Positions 25,772 to 37,931 of a stretch of DNA of 64,000 bases are shown here, piece after piece. Location: assembly GCF_046630445.1 (NCBI RefSeq), contig NC_092333.1, positions 358,455,001-358,519,000 of the forward strand, written 5' to 3'. A program made the translations under genes and the position numbers. The stretch is from Rutidosis leptorrhynchoides. Lineage: Eukaryota > Streptophyta > Magnoliopsida > Asterales > Asteraceae. The notes beneath the pieces are model-generated. The model saw only the letters and a program-made list of their open reading frames with translations, was not told where the DNA came from and ran no database searches. Every line of letters starts with the position of its first letter. The stretch's first letter is position 1.

Positions 25772-26810
25772 CAACTGGCGAAATGTTTAATACAATGCTC
25801 ACTATCTTTGTTAAAAGTTAGCGATTGTTAACTCACTCCTCTCACGAAAGATAAGAAGTGGTCAGTTTTCTTGGTAGTGGCGATGTATTGTTAGAGATAG
25901 TTGTACTAGTTTAACTTTGGTTGTACGGTTGTATGTTTGTTTGTATTGGTTTTAGAACCACCAGGCTAGTTCAATTATTGTATTTATTATTCGGATCTAT
26001 CTATATTAATTTCAAGTTATTCTTAATAAATGTTAAATAACAGGTGTGGAACTAAGAAAAACAGGAGTGGATAAAAGGGAAATCCAAATGGGTAAGGATA
26101 AAGACTAGGGAGAGAGTGGAGCCAAAAATAGTATCTTCGCAGTTCCTTGTCCACATTTCATCGTTAATTACATATCAAGTCCCCGGCTTAATTCTCGATA
26201 TTCATTTTTAATATAATAGTCCATGTACATGTAAATGATCTTTTCTAATAAACGATAAAGTTTATTGTTATTCGAGGACTACATGCCATAACTGAAATAT
26301 CTCTGTAATCTTTTTTTTTTTTTACCTAGAGAGTATTCCTGATAGATTACGTACATTATAGTATGAGATCAAATTACTCGCTCTTTTCGGATAATCCGAA
26401 CAGAAAAAACCTTACAACTTTATTTCTCTACCCACTCTCATAACATATAATTAGTAAAATTTGAACCTACATTGATCACCTTGGTTATAGTTGATTGATG
26501 TTTCTAATGATTCTACTTCATGCTTTTACTGTATATTCCGTCATTTTGATATACAAATAAAAACTAATCATGATAGTCGGACGATCCAACCATCATGGAC
26601 ATTCTTGAATGCAAATAATGCACAAAAGTGTAAGTTTATATAAAACAATGCTAATTCAACCTAATTTATACAAATTTAGGTTCTAATATAATCACACGTA
26701 TTCTCTACCCACTTCTTATCCATTAATTTAACCAAGTGTTCTAATTACAATTATAGATCTGTAATTAAACTATTGACCTATCAATTTATCTTTTTAACTT
26801 TAGATTGACT
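25772..26810. other. no gene; possible short Copia-like LTR
   Basis: 25889-26042 starts TGTTAGAGATAG and ends AAATAACA, like a short Copia LTR, but no partner or primer site is seen. The rest is AT-rich without recognised content. Confidence 0.4.
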
Positions 26811-26927
26811 ATAAATATAAATAAATATAAATATAAATATAAATATAAATATAAATATAAATATAAATAAATATAAATATAAATATAAATATAAATATAA
26901 ATATAAATATAAATATAAATATAAATA
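26811..26927. repeat. (ATAAAT)n microsatellite
   Basis: About 19 hexamer units of ATAAAT with occasional extra ATAA steps. Confidence 0.95.
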
Positions 26928-27067
26928 ATGTCAAGTGCCTTATAGTTCAGGGACGACTCATTTAATTATTTCATAGTATATAGGGGACCATTAAGGTTAC
27001 TGACACGTGACAACCTCATCTCTAATCTCTAATTATTTTCGTTTTTCATTTTTTGAAGCCTAGCAAT

Positions 27068-27068
<1 letters not shown>

Positions 27069-27113
<45 letters not shown>

Positions 27114-27388
27114 GCTTGGGATCACTCGAGGGGGATTAAACCACCCGTTACGATCATCTCTCGTTTCGACTATGCCGATGCAGCCATAATAACCCCATCC
27201 CCATCGCTGCCCGGGAGGAAACCTTGAAACCGATCGAAGGGCACGACCAAGTAGTGGGAAATGTGTCATGGGTGGATACTTCATGGCAGGGATGAAATTG
27301 TATTTTTAATATGTAGCCAACGGGGGTCAAACTCCTGACCTCCCCTAAAGGAGGCAGGCCACCAACTGTTGAACCACATCAGCTCAAG
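27069..27388 (-). mobile_element. tRNA-derived SINE with 41-base poly(A)
   Basis: Read on the minus strand, the element begins near 27388 with GAGCTGATGTGGTTCAACAG (box A-like). It continues to GGTCAGGAGTTTGACCCCC (box B-like), then a unique body, and ends in an uninterrupted A run (T run 27069-27109 on the plus strand). Length is about 320 bp including the tail. This is the standard plant SINE layout. The flanks share only AAGCC, so a target duplication is not convincing. The long pure tail suggests a fairly recent insertion. Confidence 0.8.
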
Positions 27389-29918
27389 AAATAAGCCACC
27401 CATATGTTTTTATACTTCAAGTACAGCTCATTATCAAGATCGCTATTCTATTCTATCACTAATATATATACTCATTTACTGTTTGAACAGACGTGACATT
27501 TATTTTGGCATATGTAATGGTAGAATTTTTAACGAGTTGTACAACTAACAAACTACTCGTTTATCTCAAATTTGACTGCCATCGTTTTCTGAACTCGAGT
27601 GTGTTGTATTTTGGTTTATGAGAACCAAAATGCGCATACAACAAAAATATACTGATTAAAATGGTCATTTATTAGCAATCTAACTTAAAAGCTGTTCAAC
27701 TTTATTCTATATTAAGTCATGTTTTCATTTGCCTTTGTTTGAGAATGGATGTTTGAATCTATGTCTCCTAAAAAAAATTAATTGACGAATTAAGTGACAA
27801 AGAAATAATAACTTTACTTCTTTTTTTTTATTTTTTTTTTTTTTGCCACTTGATACCAGTAACTTGATTCAAGTAAAATGGATGCGAAATGGGCCCAATC
27901 ATGTGATAGTAAGGGGTTAGGTGAGTGAGCCCAAACTAACGACCCTACGTACATGTCACTTTTGTTGACAACTGAGTTTTTCATAATACGAAAGACACAA
28001 CTCTAAAATGATGATCCAAATTCAAGACTTTTCTTCCTGTATGATTCAGTAATTTTGTAATTTTTTTTAAGTCAATGCTACGTGTCTCTCACAGTAGGAT
28101 CAAAAACAGAATATAAAGGGTGACAAAAACAGAATTAGCCATGTTGTGATTTTTTATATGAATTAGCCATGCTGCCTCGAACGATATATACATAAACACT
28201 GAAAGGTCAATGGAAGTATACACTAGAAATGGTAGACAAAATGCTATTTTAAAGGGTGATGATTTATACAATACTATATTTTTAACCTTACACCACAAAA
28301 TGTGTTTTACAATATTGTACGGTAGAACAACGCTTTAGATCACATTTAGTAGTGTATGACTAATAACAGTAGTGTATGGATCAATTTCAAGTAAGATGAT
28401 GTACGGATCACCTACTAAGATCTCACATGCCATTCACAAAAACAAAGCAAAAAAGATCTTTGTTACTATATATACGATGGTTGTTTCTAAAAGTGGCTTT
28501 ATCATTTTGTAAGTAGATAAACAAAAACATAACCATCTCAAGTAGTAACAAGAAGATAGTGACTTAGCTGCAAATAAATCAATGTTACGCGCCATAATAA
28601 CTCTAATTTACCTCTTGATCCAATTAAGACATTAAGTCAATGAAAATTCTTCAATATTTGATTTGAGGCATGAATTTCTTTGGTATGTCTGTTCAAGATA
28701 AGGAGTGAAACTAACAAATTACTAATTAATGAACCAGCAAATGGTTTTTAAATGCCATGACACATAATTTTCATATAAATCAATCAACAGAAGAATAGAA
28801 GATAAAGTTAGAGAAAGAAGAAAAGACAATTGCATGAAGTACTTTGAAAGCGAAATTTACCATGGCTCAATAATTACAACACGAAAGGAGAACAAGCCAG
28901 TGCCTAAACATAAACGATTCACCATTATATATATTTATATCTAAACATTCAGGATCGCACAATGTGCAGATTGGGTGGTCGAAACAGACACTTCTAGGTT
29001 GCTTTATGTCGAATTTACAATTATTAGTCTGTCACCCAAGTTCAGATAGTAATACCCGGTATTACTTAAAATAAAATGATTTAATAGTAAAACACATTGG
29101 ACGATCTTCGACCCAGTGGACCCAATTACCTTAAATCTCTCTTTTTTGATATACCTGTGTGTAGACTTAAAATAACCTTAACCCAATTTGACCCATTTAT
29201 ATGTAAGTGGGTCAAAATTTGCCGCCCACAAAGGAGATAAAAGGCAAATGAAATTTACTCTTTCAGACATTGCAGTAGAAAGACGCTCATCTCTCTTTTG
29301 CATTCAAGAATGCTACTCTTTGAGTCCTCGACCAAATTCGTCCTCCAAAAATTCACCAGTTTAACGTGATGTAAACTAGCTTATGTGGAATTTGGAAACA
29401 CCGAAATATTCGATCAATGTTACAATCTCGAATTGCTTTGCCACAGTAGTATCATGTAGCTGTCGGAACAGATAAAACAGGGAGCCAGGTTTAAGTCAGC
29501 AACATTAATTAATAAAATACAGATAAATCACACAATAGAAATTTCTGAACCCAACTGATGAAAACGCACCATTTGTACATGTAATTCAAGCAAGCAAACA
29601 AGTAAGCATGAACTTGTAAATATGTTCTTACAGTGGATGGTTATGGTCCATCATATGTTAGATGATTATGGACGGTTGAAGCTGATTATAGATGTTTGTG
29701 GCCGTGATTATATAAACCCAAATAACAAATCAAAACGGAAGCTCAAGGTTCGGGGTTTGATCAGAGTTGGTTTTGAATCATTTCACATTCTCTAGATTCT
29801 TAGTATCAAACTTGGTTTCACACGTTTGAGTCACAAAAATCAGAGGGAATTTGAGTCGAATACTATTCCACTCCATTTTGGTTGATTGGCAATACATTAA
29901 GGAATGAAATTTAGGGCA
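27389..29918. other. no recognised gene
   Basis: AT-rich with T runs near 27822-27844. On the minus strand 29265-29360 gives one short open stretch (NFWRTNLVEDSKSSILECKR), but I do not recognise it and stops surround it. Nothing else could be supported. Confidence 0.5.
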
Positions 29919-30130
29919 TGTTTGGCTCCCGGAATGTGGAAGGATTATGATGGCATTGGAATTATATTCCATCCATTCTTGCGTTTGGTTCGTAGAAAGT
30001 GAAGGAATGGAATTAGATTCCATTCCATTCTTGTGTTTGGTTATAACACATGGAATGGAAATCGATTCCTTCAAATTCCATGAATGGAAGCAATTCAATT
30101 CTTTGAGATATTGAACGGAATTTCATTCCA
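29919..30130. repeat. GGAATGGAAT-rich repeat with GTTTGG motifs
   Basis: TTTAGGGCATGTTTGGCTCC opens a block in which TGGAATGGAAT and ATTCCATTCC recur, forming partial inverted repeats, and GTGTTTGGTT occurs twice. Such blocks are common at ends of plant hAT-like MITEs. No full element is defined. Confidence 0.4.
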
Positions 30131-30179
30131 TCAACTAAGAATTGTGTTTATGTTTATATCTACATACATATTCCTTATA

Positions 30180-30690
30180 TTTTAATCTTTTCAATCTTTT
30201 CAGTTTGTATTTTCAATTTATAAGTTACAAATTTTAGTTTCACTTTTCATGTTTCAAATTCGCATTTCAGTTTTAAGCTACGTGTTTCAGTTTTGAGTTT
30301 CGCATTTCAATTTTGAGATTCGCGTTTCAGTTTTCAGTCTTCCATTTCAGTTTACAAAAGCGCGTTTTAGCTTTCTAACAGCTTTCTGATTCTCGTTACA
30401 TATTTCAGGTCCAGTTTTCATATGCGCGTTTTAGTTTTTCGTGCAATAGATTTTTCTTTCGCTTCGCGGTTTCATATGCGTATTTCAATTTCAATTTTCA
30501 ATTTCGCATTTTTAATTTTAATTCTGCGTTTTAGATTTTAGATTCATGTTACAGATTTCAGTTCCGCATTTCAGCTTGTTGATGCGCGTTCAGATTACAG
30601 TTTCACATGATAAGTTTAGTTTTGCGTTTCAGTTATCAGATACGTGTCTTAATTTTCATTTTCACATTTGAGATATCAGTTTCGAGTTTA
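30180..30690. repeat. degenerate tandem repeat of about 20-27 bp
   Basis: A unit like TTTCGCGTTTCAGTTTTCAG recurs about 20 times with heavy drift (for example near 30290, 30322, 30480, 30560, 30620). No coding role is apparent. Confidence 0.6.
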
Positions 30691-30694
30691 AAAC

Positions 30695-31322
30695 GAAGTT
30701 TGGTAGGGAGTTTTTTTGAGCTTTTAGGAGCTTTTCGCCCCAAGCTATTATGGCTCTATTAATCGAGTCAACAACAAGCGTCGATTGTCGACTTACTGAC
30801 GACTTGACTTTCACTTAGAGCCTAAATTGAAATTCAGGCAGGTTTAAAACCCATGAAAATTTGATTCTACCATTTAATGGCGTCACATACTTTTTTTTTC
30901 CTTTTTTTAACCTACTTATTGGTCGGAGGTCCATTCGGAAGCAATCCCTCGATCTATAGAAGATTGAGAGGAGGACTTTCTCTACTCTTGGGGTGTTTCA
31001 CTCTAGGTGGAGAAATAACTTGTCTTTATCCTAATTCTAGGATAGAGGAAGGAGTGTCTACATCTTACCTCCCCCATACCGCACTTTTGTAGGATTGAGT
31101 TTTGTTGTTGCTAATAAAAAGCTTTGTTTAGCTAAGCGAGCTTAAAACTTTTAGAAGAAAGGTAAACTAGAATTTATAAGTAGCGTTTGAGAAAAAACTC
31201 ATAGCTTTTGTAATATTAATCATTTTTTAAAGTTCGAGTTACTCTGCCAAACACCTAAATACATCTAAAAAGCTACCAACTGCCATCAAAACAGCCAAAA
31301 GCTAGTTTTGCCAAACATACCC
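30695..31322. mobile_element. probable hAT-like MITE carrying a SINE-like insertion
   Basis: The left part reads AAGTTTGGTAGGGAG followed by GAGCTTTTAGGAGCTTTT. The right end, complemented, reads GTATGTTTGGCAAAACTAGC followed by TTTTGGCTGTTTTGATGGC. Both are similar AGCTTTT-rich arms with a GTTTGG terminus, as in small non-autonomous DNA transposons. The inverted repeat is imperfect and no target duplication was confirmed. Confidence 0.35.
30885..31120 (+). mobile_element. SINE-like repeat with TTG tail, copy 1
   Basis: GGTCGGAGGTCCATTCGGAA starts a 200-bp body (about 30917 on) ending GGATTGAGTTTTGTTGTTGC. The same body with the same TTG-type tail recurs at 36445-36665. A 3' TTG-repeat tail is typical of TS-type plant SINEs. 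The tRNA-related head is not obvious in this copy, so it may be 5' truncated. Confidence 0.55.
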
Positions 31323-31324
31323 AA

Positions 31325-33451
31325 ATTTTCATAGTTCCAGTTTTCATTTCCACGTGTTAATTTCAATTTTGAATTTCAGTTTTGATCAATGATGCATAAA
31401 TTTATTCCGGCTAACAACTCCTTTGTCAACCAACTTCATCCCTAACGAATTCCATACATCACCACCATTTCAACATCACAACATAAAACTTTAGAGTTTG
31501 ATCGAAATCAATGAAAAACAACTTATTATGAGAAAATAGAGAAAATATGAGCATGACTTGGACACGGTCGTCATTGACACCAAATGCCTAGTTATGTTGA
31601 ACGAGATCAAAGTATTTGTTGATGTACGTGTGCAATCGATGATAATGGTTTCCATGTAAAAATATGGATTCTTATAAGGGTTTCATAGTGCTTAGTAGTC
31701 CCGTAACCTGGTGGTCGTGATTAAAACCTAATAAGAGAAGAGGATGAAGATATTGAATACGATGAAAAGACGCTAATAGCTACTTACATTGACATTGCTT
31801 GACGATGAAGTTACACCCAACCATTTCGAAAAACACTTGTCGCAATCGTGGTGACTATGCACATTGACAGGGTCTGTCTCATGTCTTTTCCAACCTTGCC
31901 TAAACATTATACGTGGATAAAAACTGTACAAAACCCACTCAACTTACCAATAGAAAAATCTGATATTTCACCCTTACTTACCATACAATGGCTATCACTC
32001 TTCAAAAAACCTCATAAGTGATATGTGTTCAATTAATTAAACCCCCGTCCAAACCAACATACGTGGGTTTAATAAGCTCTTGAAACCAAAGAAGGGTGAT
32101 CAAGCATAAGTTTGATCATAAGGGCTCGGTCTACACTTGGTCAACAAAAGAAGGGGACTTAAAGGTCCTTCGAGTTTAACTCTTCGGTCCGATGTACCGT
32201 GAATAACTCCAATGTGAGATGATGATCTCAACAGAGGTTGTTAAACGTTGACTCACCATCATCGGGCTTGCCGGTATTGATGGCTCAAGCGAGTTGTTAA
32301 GGTTTATGTTTATAGAGCATTACCTGTAACCGTTAAATAAAGCTTAAGGGACTGTTAAGATTCCGGTTGCGCGAATTAGACTCTTGACGACAATGATATA
32401 ATCGTACGTGATTTGTGAGTGTAAGTGTGTGTAGAATATAGTTTGTGTAATGTATGTTGTAATGAGGGTTTAATGCTCTATTTATAGGTGGACGTCTTTG
32501 TCCTTTAGTGCCACGTAATAGGACAAAGGGAACATGCTCTTGCCATGTCGTACTATTTGGTCTGCAAAAGCTGGAAAAGTGTGAGTGGTTCCCATGCAGT
32601 CTGCCAGTGTCTGCCACAGCCGTAACTACCACACGATCTGGTGATCGTACAATGCTAAGATCGTGCCAACCACTTGTGGTGTCTTTTGTTGGTTTGTGCT
32701 CTTCCTGTAAACTATACGCAATAATCCTTGATTCAGTATTGTCAAGAATTCAGGTTTAGCGCAAGTAACGTCGGTTTTAGGCGCGCACATATTGACGGCG
32801 CTTCATGGATCATGAGCGCGTTGTACTTGTAGCGCATTGCAATACTATAAGTTACTACTTAGCAACTTTTTGATTATGTAGTGTTAGGCACGTGCCAGTC
32901 ACATGTGATGCGTGTATATGGAGCGTGCGAGTATGCGCATCATTAATAGGGCTACCCATATACTCTTTGAAGAACCCTATTGGGATCCTTGTTCCATAAC
33001 TTAACAACCATCCAAAAGTAAACAACCATCCAAAACTAAGCCACCATCCAAAACCAGCATACCTTGGATTAATCAGCACTTGAAATCAAAGAGGAGCTAC
33101 CCCTATCCTAACCCAAGTACCAAGGTTTATTATAGAGCCATCATCCACAATAAGCTAAAGTAACCAGATATATCAGCAGCATAGCCAAATAGAAACTGAT
33201 AGTGACAATCGGAATAATCATATAGCACAAAAAAAGTCCTAGTAGCAATAAAAAAGTGCAGATAGTGATATTAAGAGAGTTTCACATGTTACCATAGAGT
33301 GATCAAAAACTTCCGGGAAAAGTTTAAGATGCAGCATAGATACAAATACCATTAAACCCAACCAAAGATTTTAAACCAGGATGTTTTCGAGTACCAAGGA
33401 TGATTTTCTTCCATATACAATTAAAACTCCAACGAATGTTGCATAAACATG
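31325..33451. other. no gene; diverged direct repeat downstream of the zinc-finger gene
   Basis: Segments near 31990-32320 and 32940-33150 align loosely: CCAAACCAACATACGTGGGT with CCAAAACCAGCATACCTTGG, CTCTTGAAACCAAAGAAG with CACTTGAAATCAAAGAGG, and both end near TTATAGAGC. They are about 1 kb apart and may be LTRs of a small decayed element or a local duplication. Nothing else is recognised. Confidence 0.4.
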
Positions 33452-36400
33452 TCATAGTTTCCCATACTTTTCAATATATGCCTGCAAACATAAGTGCCTA
33501 ACTGTCAAATGCCATAGACATAATATCTAACGTTACTTATACCTAACGGACACCAATCAAAACAGCAAGAAAACGCACCTCGACAAGTTTCGCAAGTTTG
33601 GACTTAGAGGAGGAAAGATATGTGTCAACAGATTCTTGAACGGTTGGAACATGTTCTGGCGGTAAAGTGCTAAGGACCTTGTCTACAGCCTTTTTAACAA
33701 CCATTTTATGAGCATCTTTGCTCAGTTTACCATCACGCCATGTTGGCTTCACTAATTCTTTCACAAATTCTATCAGAGCAGCACGAAAATGCCTAACAGC
33801 TTTGGATTCTCTGTTCATATCCCCTTCATGATCAAACGTCTGTTTATGATGATGATGATGATGTTGGCTACCCTCATCTCCTACTTTAGCTTCTCTTGAT
33901 GGACCGTCATTTTGTCCTAGAGAATAGTGACTAACGTGTTCTCTATTTTCTTGTACGATATTATCCATAACCGTAGCTGGAGCCGGAGGTGTAGTTATTG
34001 TTGCAGGAATCTTTTCGTTGCCTTCACCGTTTGTGTTTACGGCCTTTTTGGCGGTGAACAACTCACATTCGTTACTATCTACATCCATGTCATTTTCATG
34101 GTCATTTTCATTGCTATTTACATGACTAGCAAGAAAGAACCTATCAGAACCGTAACCGTAATCCTTACCACATGTCTCGTTTAGAGGTGGATTGACGTTT
34201 TGACCAGAATGTTTGCTTGAGATGGACGCTGCTGCTTTATTGGAAGTCAGGAATTCAACGGCTTTATCTACGATCTTTGGCGGCTCGATACTATCACGGA
34301 TTGGATCGTACTGGATTTCAGGAGGAGGTATTCCTTGAGATATAAGAAACGCTGACCTGAAAGGCCTCGATGGTTCCCATTTATAAGCAGAAAATTCTGA
34401 AAATAAAGACGAATGGGAAGGAATGTCTTTACTGCGATGTAGACGTTCGGATTCAGAACCAGAAAACGGAGAAGATAAATATGTAGAAGGATTACGCCAG
34501 ACGTTCGAACTATGATTATAATTTAAGGGAAAATTACTTGTAGGAAATTTGTGATTATGTAATCCTCTACCACTATGTTCTCGTATAGATGAAGAAAACG
34601 GGTTCATTTTAGTCTCGTTGTCCAAATTCTCATTCTCTTGCATACCGTTCGTCTCGGGATGATTAAACGGAGAGACGGTTACACTATTTTCTGTTTGTGG
34701 TTTTGTATTAAGTATAGTCGTTGGGCTCTCGTTGGACTTGTTGGGTAAATCGGTCATTTCAGAAGTACAAGTGATAGTTGGTGCAGGTGCAGAAGTTGTT
34801 GCCAGACCTGATAGGGCAACGAGGATTTGTATAATAAATAAATTAAAAAGTAAAATAAAAAAAGGTAATTCCGTATTTATACTTCACATAAATACATGGA
34901 TTACCTTTGCTATCGTGAGGTTCAATTGCAGCTACAGAACTATCATTTTGTTTGTCGCAAACAACATTTAGTTGGTCTTCGATATGACGAAACCTACACG
35001 AGTTTCCCTTAATGCACCAACCCTTTGCAAAGAAATCGCATACGAGAGCTGCCCGTTTGTTTCTATCGTTAGTTTCCGATACAGGTGACGAGCTTCTACG
35101 TCTTATAATTCCCGACACATCCAATCTGGAAAACCTATAATAATATATTAGTATTAGATTAGATTATTCTAGGATGTTGTTGATAAGACAAAGAAACTAG
35201 TAGTCGTTGTCACCTGGGTTCGGGTTCGGGTTCCTTCTGTTGTCCATCATTACTCATTTGTGTAGTAGTTTGTTCCAAAACAGGTGGGATTTCAGTGGGT
35301 CCCACTTCTTTACTGGCTACATCAAATGGGTTATACAGGTCAGCACTCGTAAATTCACCATTACATTGAGAAGCTTCTTCTACAACAGTCAACTCTTTAC
35401 TAGCTTCAGTGAATGAGTTGACCGGGTCAGCGCTCATCAATTTCATAACTTCACCATCACATTGAGTAGCAGCTTCTTCAACGGGAGTATCGTTAACAAA
35501 CGGGTTGGGCGGGTCAGCGCGGGTCAACTCATCGTCACATTGAGGAGCAGCTTCCTCAACGGTTATGATTGTTTCTTTGCCTGCAAGGGTCCACAGTATC
35601 TATCATCAGCAATCAGATTCAAGTTCATAGTCCTCAATAATTTTTGAATCGACAGAAAGTCAAAACACGTGGCTTAATTTTAATCAACTTTAGAGAAACA
35701 AAATTGAGAGAGAAAATCTTTGGTTGAACAGGTAACATGAACTTAAAGAGATAGTTACCTACCTTTTACGCTATTCGCTATCTTCTAATGTCCCCACTTA
35801 CCTTCTAATCACACAAACAATAGGTTTCTCAAATTGCTAACTAAAAGGAGTGCTGAGTAGAAAGGGTGAAAAGATAAAAGCTTTCATTCTAATAAGATTA
35901 AAATCAAGTATCTGACAAGTAATAAAGTAGAGACCATGTTTCCATGACTCTGAAGATAACATTTGAATCCAAAGATCTTAAAACTAATAGTTTGAATAAC
36001 AAAGAGTCAGCCATGTCTGATGTAAAACTAATAGACCTAGAAATCAATCCTACATATATTCTATTTAATAAATAAATATTTAACCTTTACTTGTTCCAAT
36101 TCCTTGCATATCAAGTTCCATCCTGTTCCGTACCTCATCAATGTCTATTAGTAACTAAACTAACATTAACAATCGTCTCATCATGGACAAGTTGGGTTAG
36201 AACTCTCTATTTACAATGTGAAACCTTAAAGTTTTAGAACATAAATTGCATCCTTCAATGCACTCCAGGCTAGGGCCTAATATATGTAAACAACACACTC
36301 AAATTCACTACTCACAATTGAAAACCTTAAAGTTTCAGAACATAAATTGCATCCTTCAATGCACTCCAAGCTAGGGCCAAATATATGTAAACAACACTCT

Positions 36401-37887
36401 CAAACATATCTTCACTACTTCACAACGTCAATAAACAAAACAAATTTTTTTTCTTTTTTTTTTTTGGACCGGAGGTCCTCACGGAAGCAATCTCTCGACC
36501 CTGGAGTAGAGAGGGGGTGACTTTCTCTTCATGGTGGGTGGAGAATTCTTTCTCGAGTTGTGGTTTGAGAAACGACTTCTCTTCTATTCTAGGGTAGAGG
36601 CAGGATTGTCTACAACCTTGCAACCTCGCATGTGCGTGATTGGGTTTTATTGTTGTTGTTTGTGCCTTTAGTGCATCTGCATAGAGACACAAAATGGATT
36701 CATCTTAATAACCCATTTATTACTCGCTATCATGCTAGTTGCTTAATCAATTTTCATATGTTTACAAGATTTCATCTTTGTGCCTCATATCACGTTCCTT
36801 AGACCCTATTTCCGATTTCGATCCAGGGTAGCTGCAACACACATTTAACCTCTAAGGGGTGGCCTCGTGGTTGGGCGCTTAGGAATCTCCAAACAAAACA
36901 AGACTTAGGTTCCCCATAATTACACTTTGGGGCCTTGCCTTTCAAAAAAAAGTTTGTTGGGCCCTATCATGTCCTCTTCGAATCTTAAAGTATAATATGC
37001 AAATCCCTTATATATCCCTTTTCACTCTAGTTACACTTTGGGGTCTTTGCTTTTCAAAAAAAAAAAAAAAGTTTGTTGGGCCCTATCATGTCCTCTTCGA
37101 ATCATAAAGTATAATATGCAAATACTCTATATATCCCTTCTCACTCTAGTTACACTTTTGGTCTTGCCTTTCAAGAAAAAGGTTTTAAGCCCTATCATGT
37201 CCTCTTCGAATCATAAAGTATAATATGCAAATCCTTTATATATATCCCTTCTCAGTCTAGTTACACTTTGAGGTCTTACCTTTCAAAAAAAAGGTTTCTT
37301 AGGCCGTATCATTTCCTCCTCGAATCATAAAGTATAATATGCAAATCCTTTATATATCCCTTCTCACTTTAGTTACACTTTGGGGTCTTGCCTTTCGAAA
37401 AAAAAAGTTTCTTAGGCCCTATCATGTCCTCTTCGAACCATCACGCAAAAATATGCGAATCCTTTATAAAAGATGGGGAAATGGTATTTAAAAGTACAAA
37501 GAGCTATAGCAATCTAAATACGGACGTCTGAGCTTTTGAATCACCACAATCCGAGTCCGCATGAGCTGTTAACTACTTTAGGTTTTTGAACTAGTGGGCG
37601 CGAATACGTATATATGGACATCCTCATCCGAGCTATTCGCACTAGCATTTAACGGATGTCTGGTACTTTGTGTATTTAAATGGTTTAACAAATTGAATTC
37701 CAAGGTTATAGTTGTCTTTGATTAAATTGATTCCTTCTCACTCTAGTTACACTTTACGACCTTGCCTTACACATACACACACACAAAAAGTACCTTGGGC
37801 CCTATCAAGTCCTCTTTGAATCATAAAGTATATGCAAATCCTTTATATATCCCTTCTCATTCTAGTTATACTTTGGGGCTTGCCTTT

Positions 37888-37931
<44 letters not shown>

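Noticed and set aside
33927..34184. Plus-strand frame opposite exon 4 of the CCCH gene
   Set aside because: It is a shadow of the real minus-strand exon.
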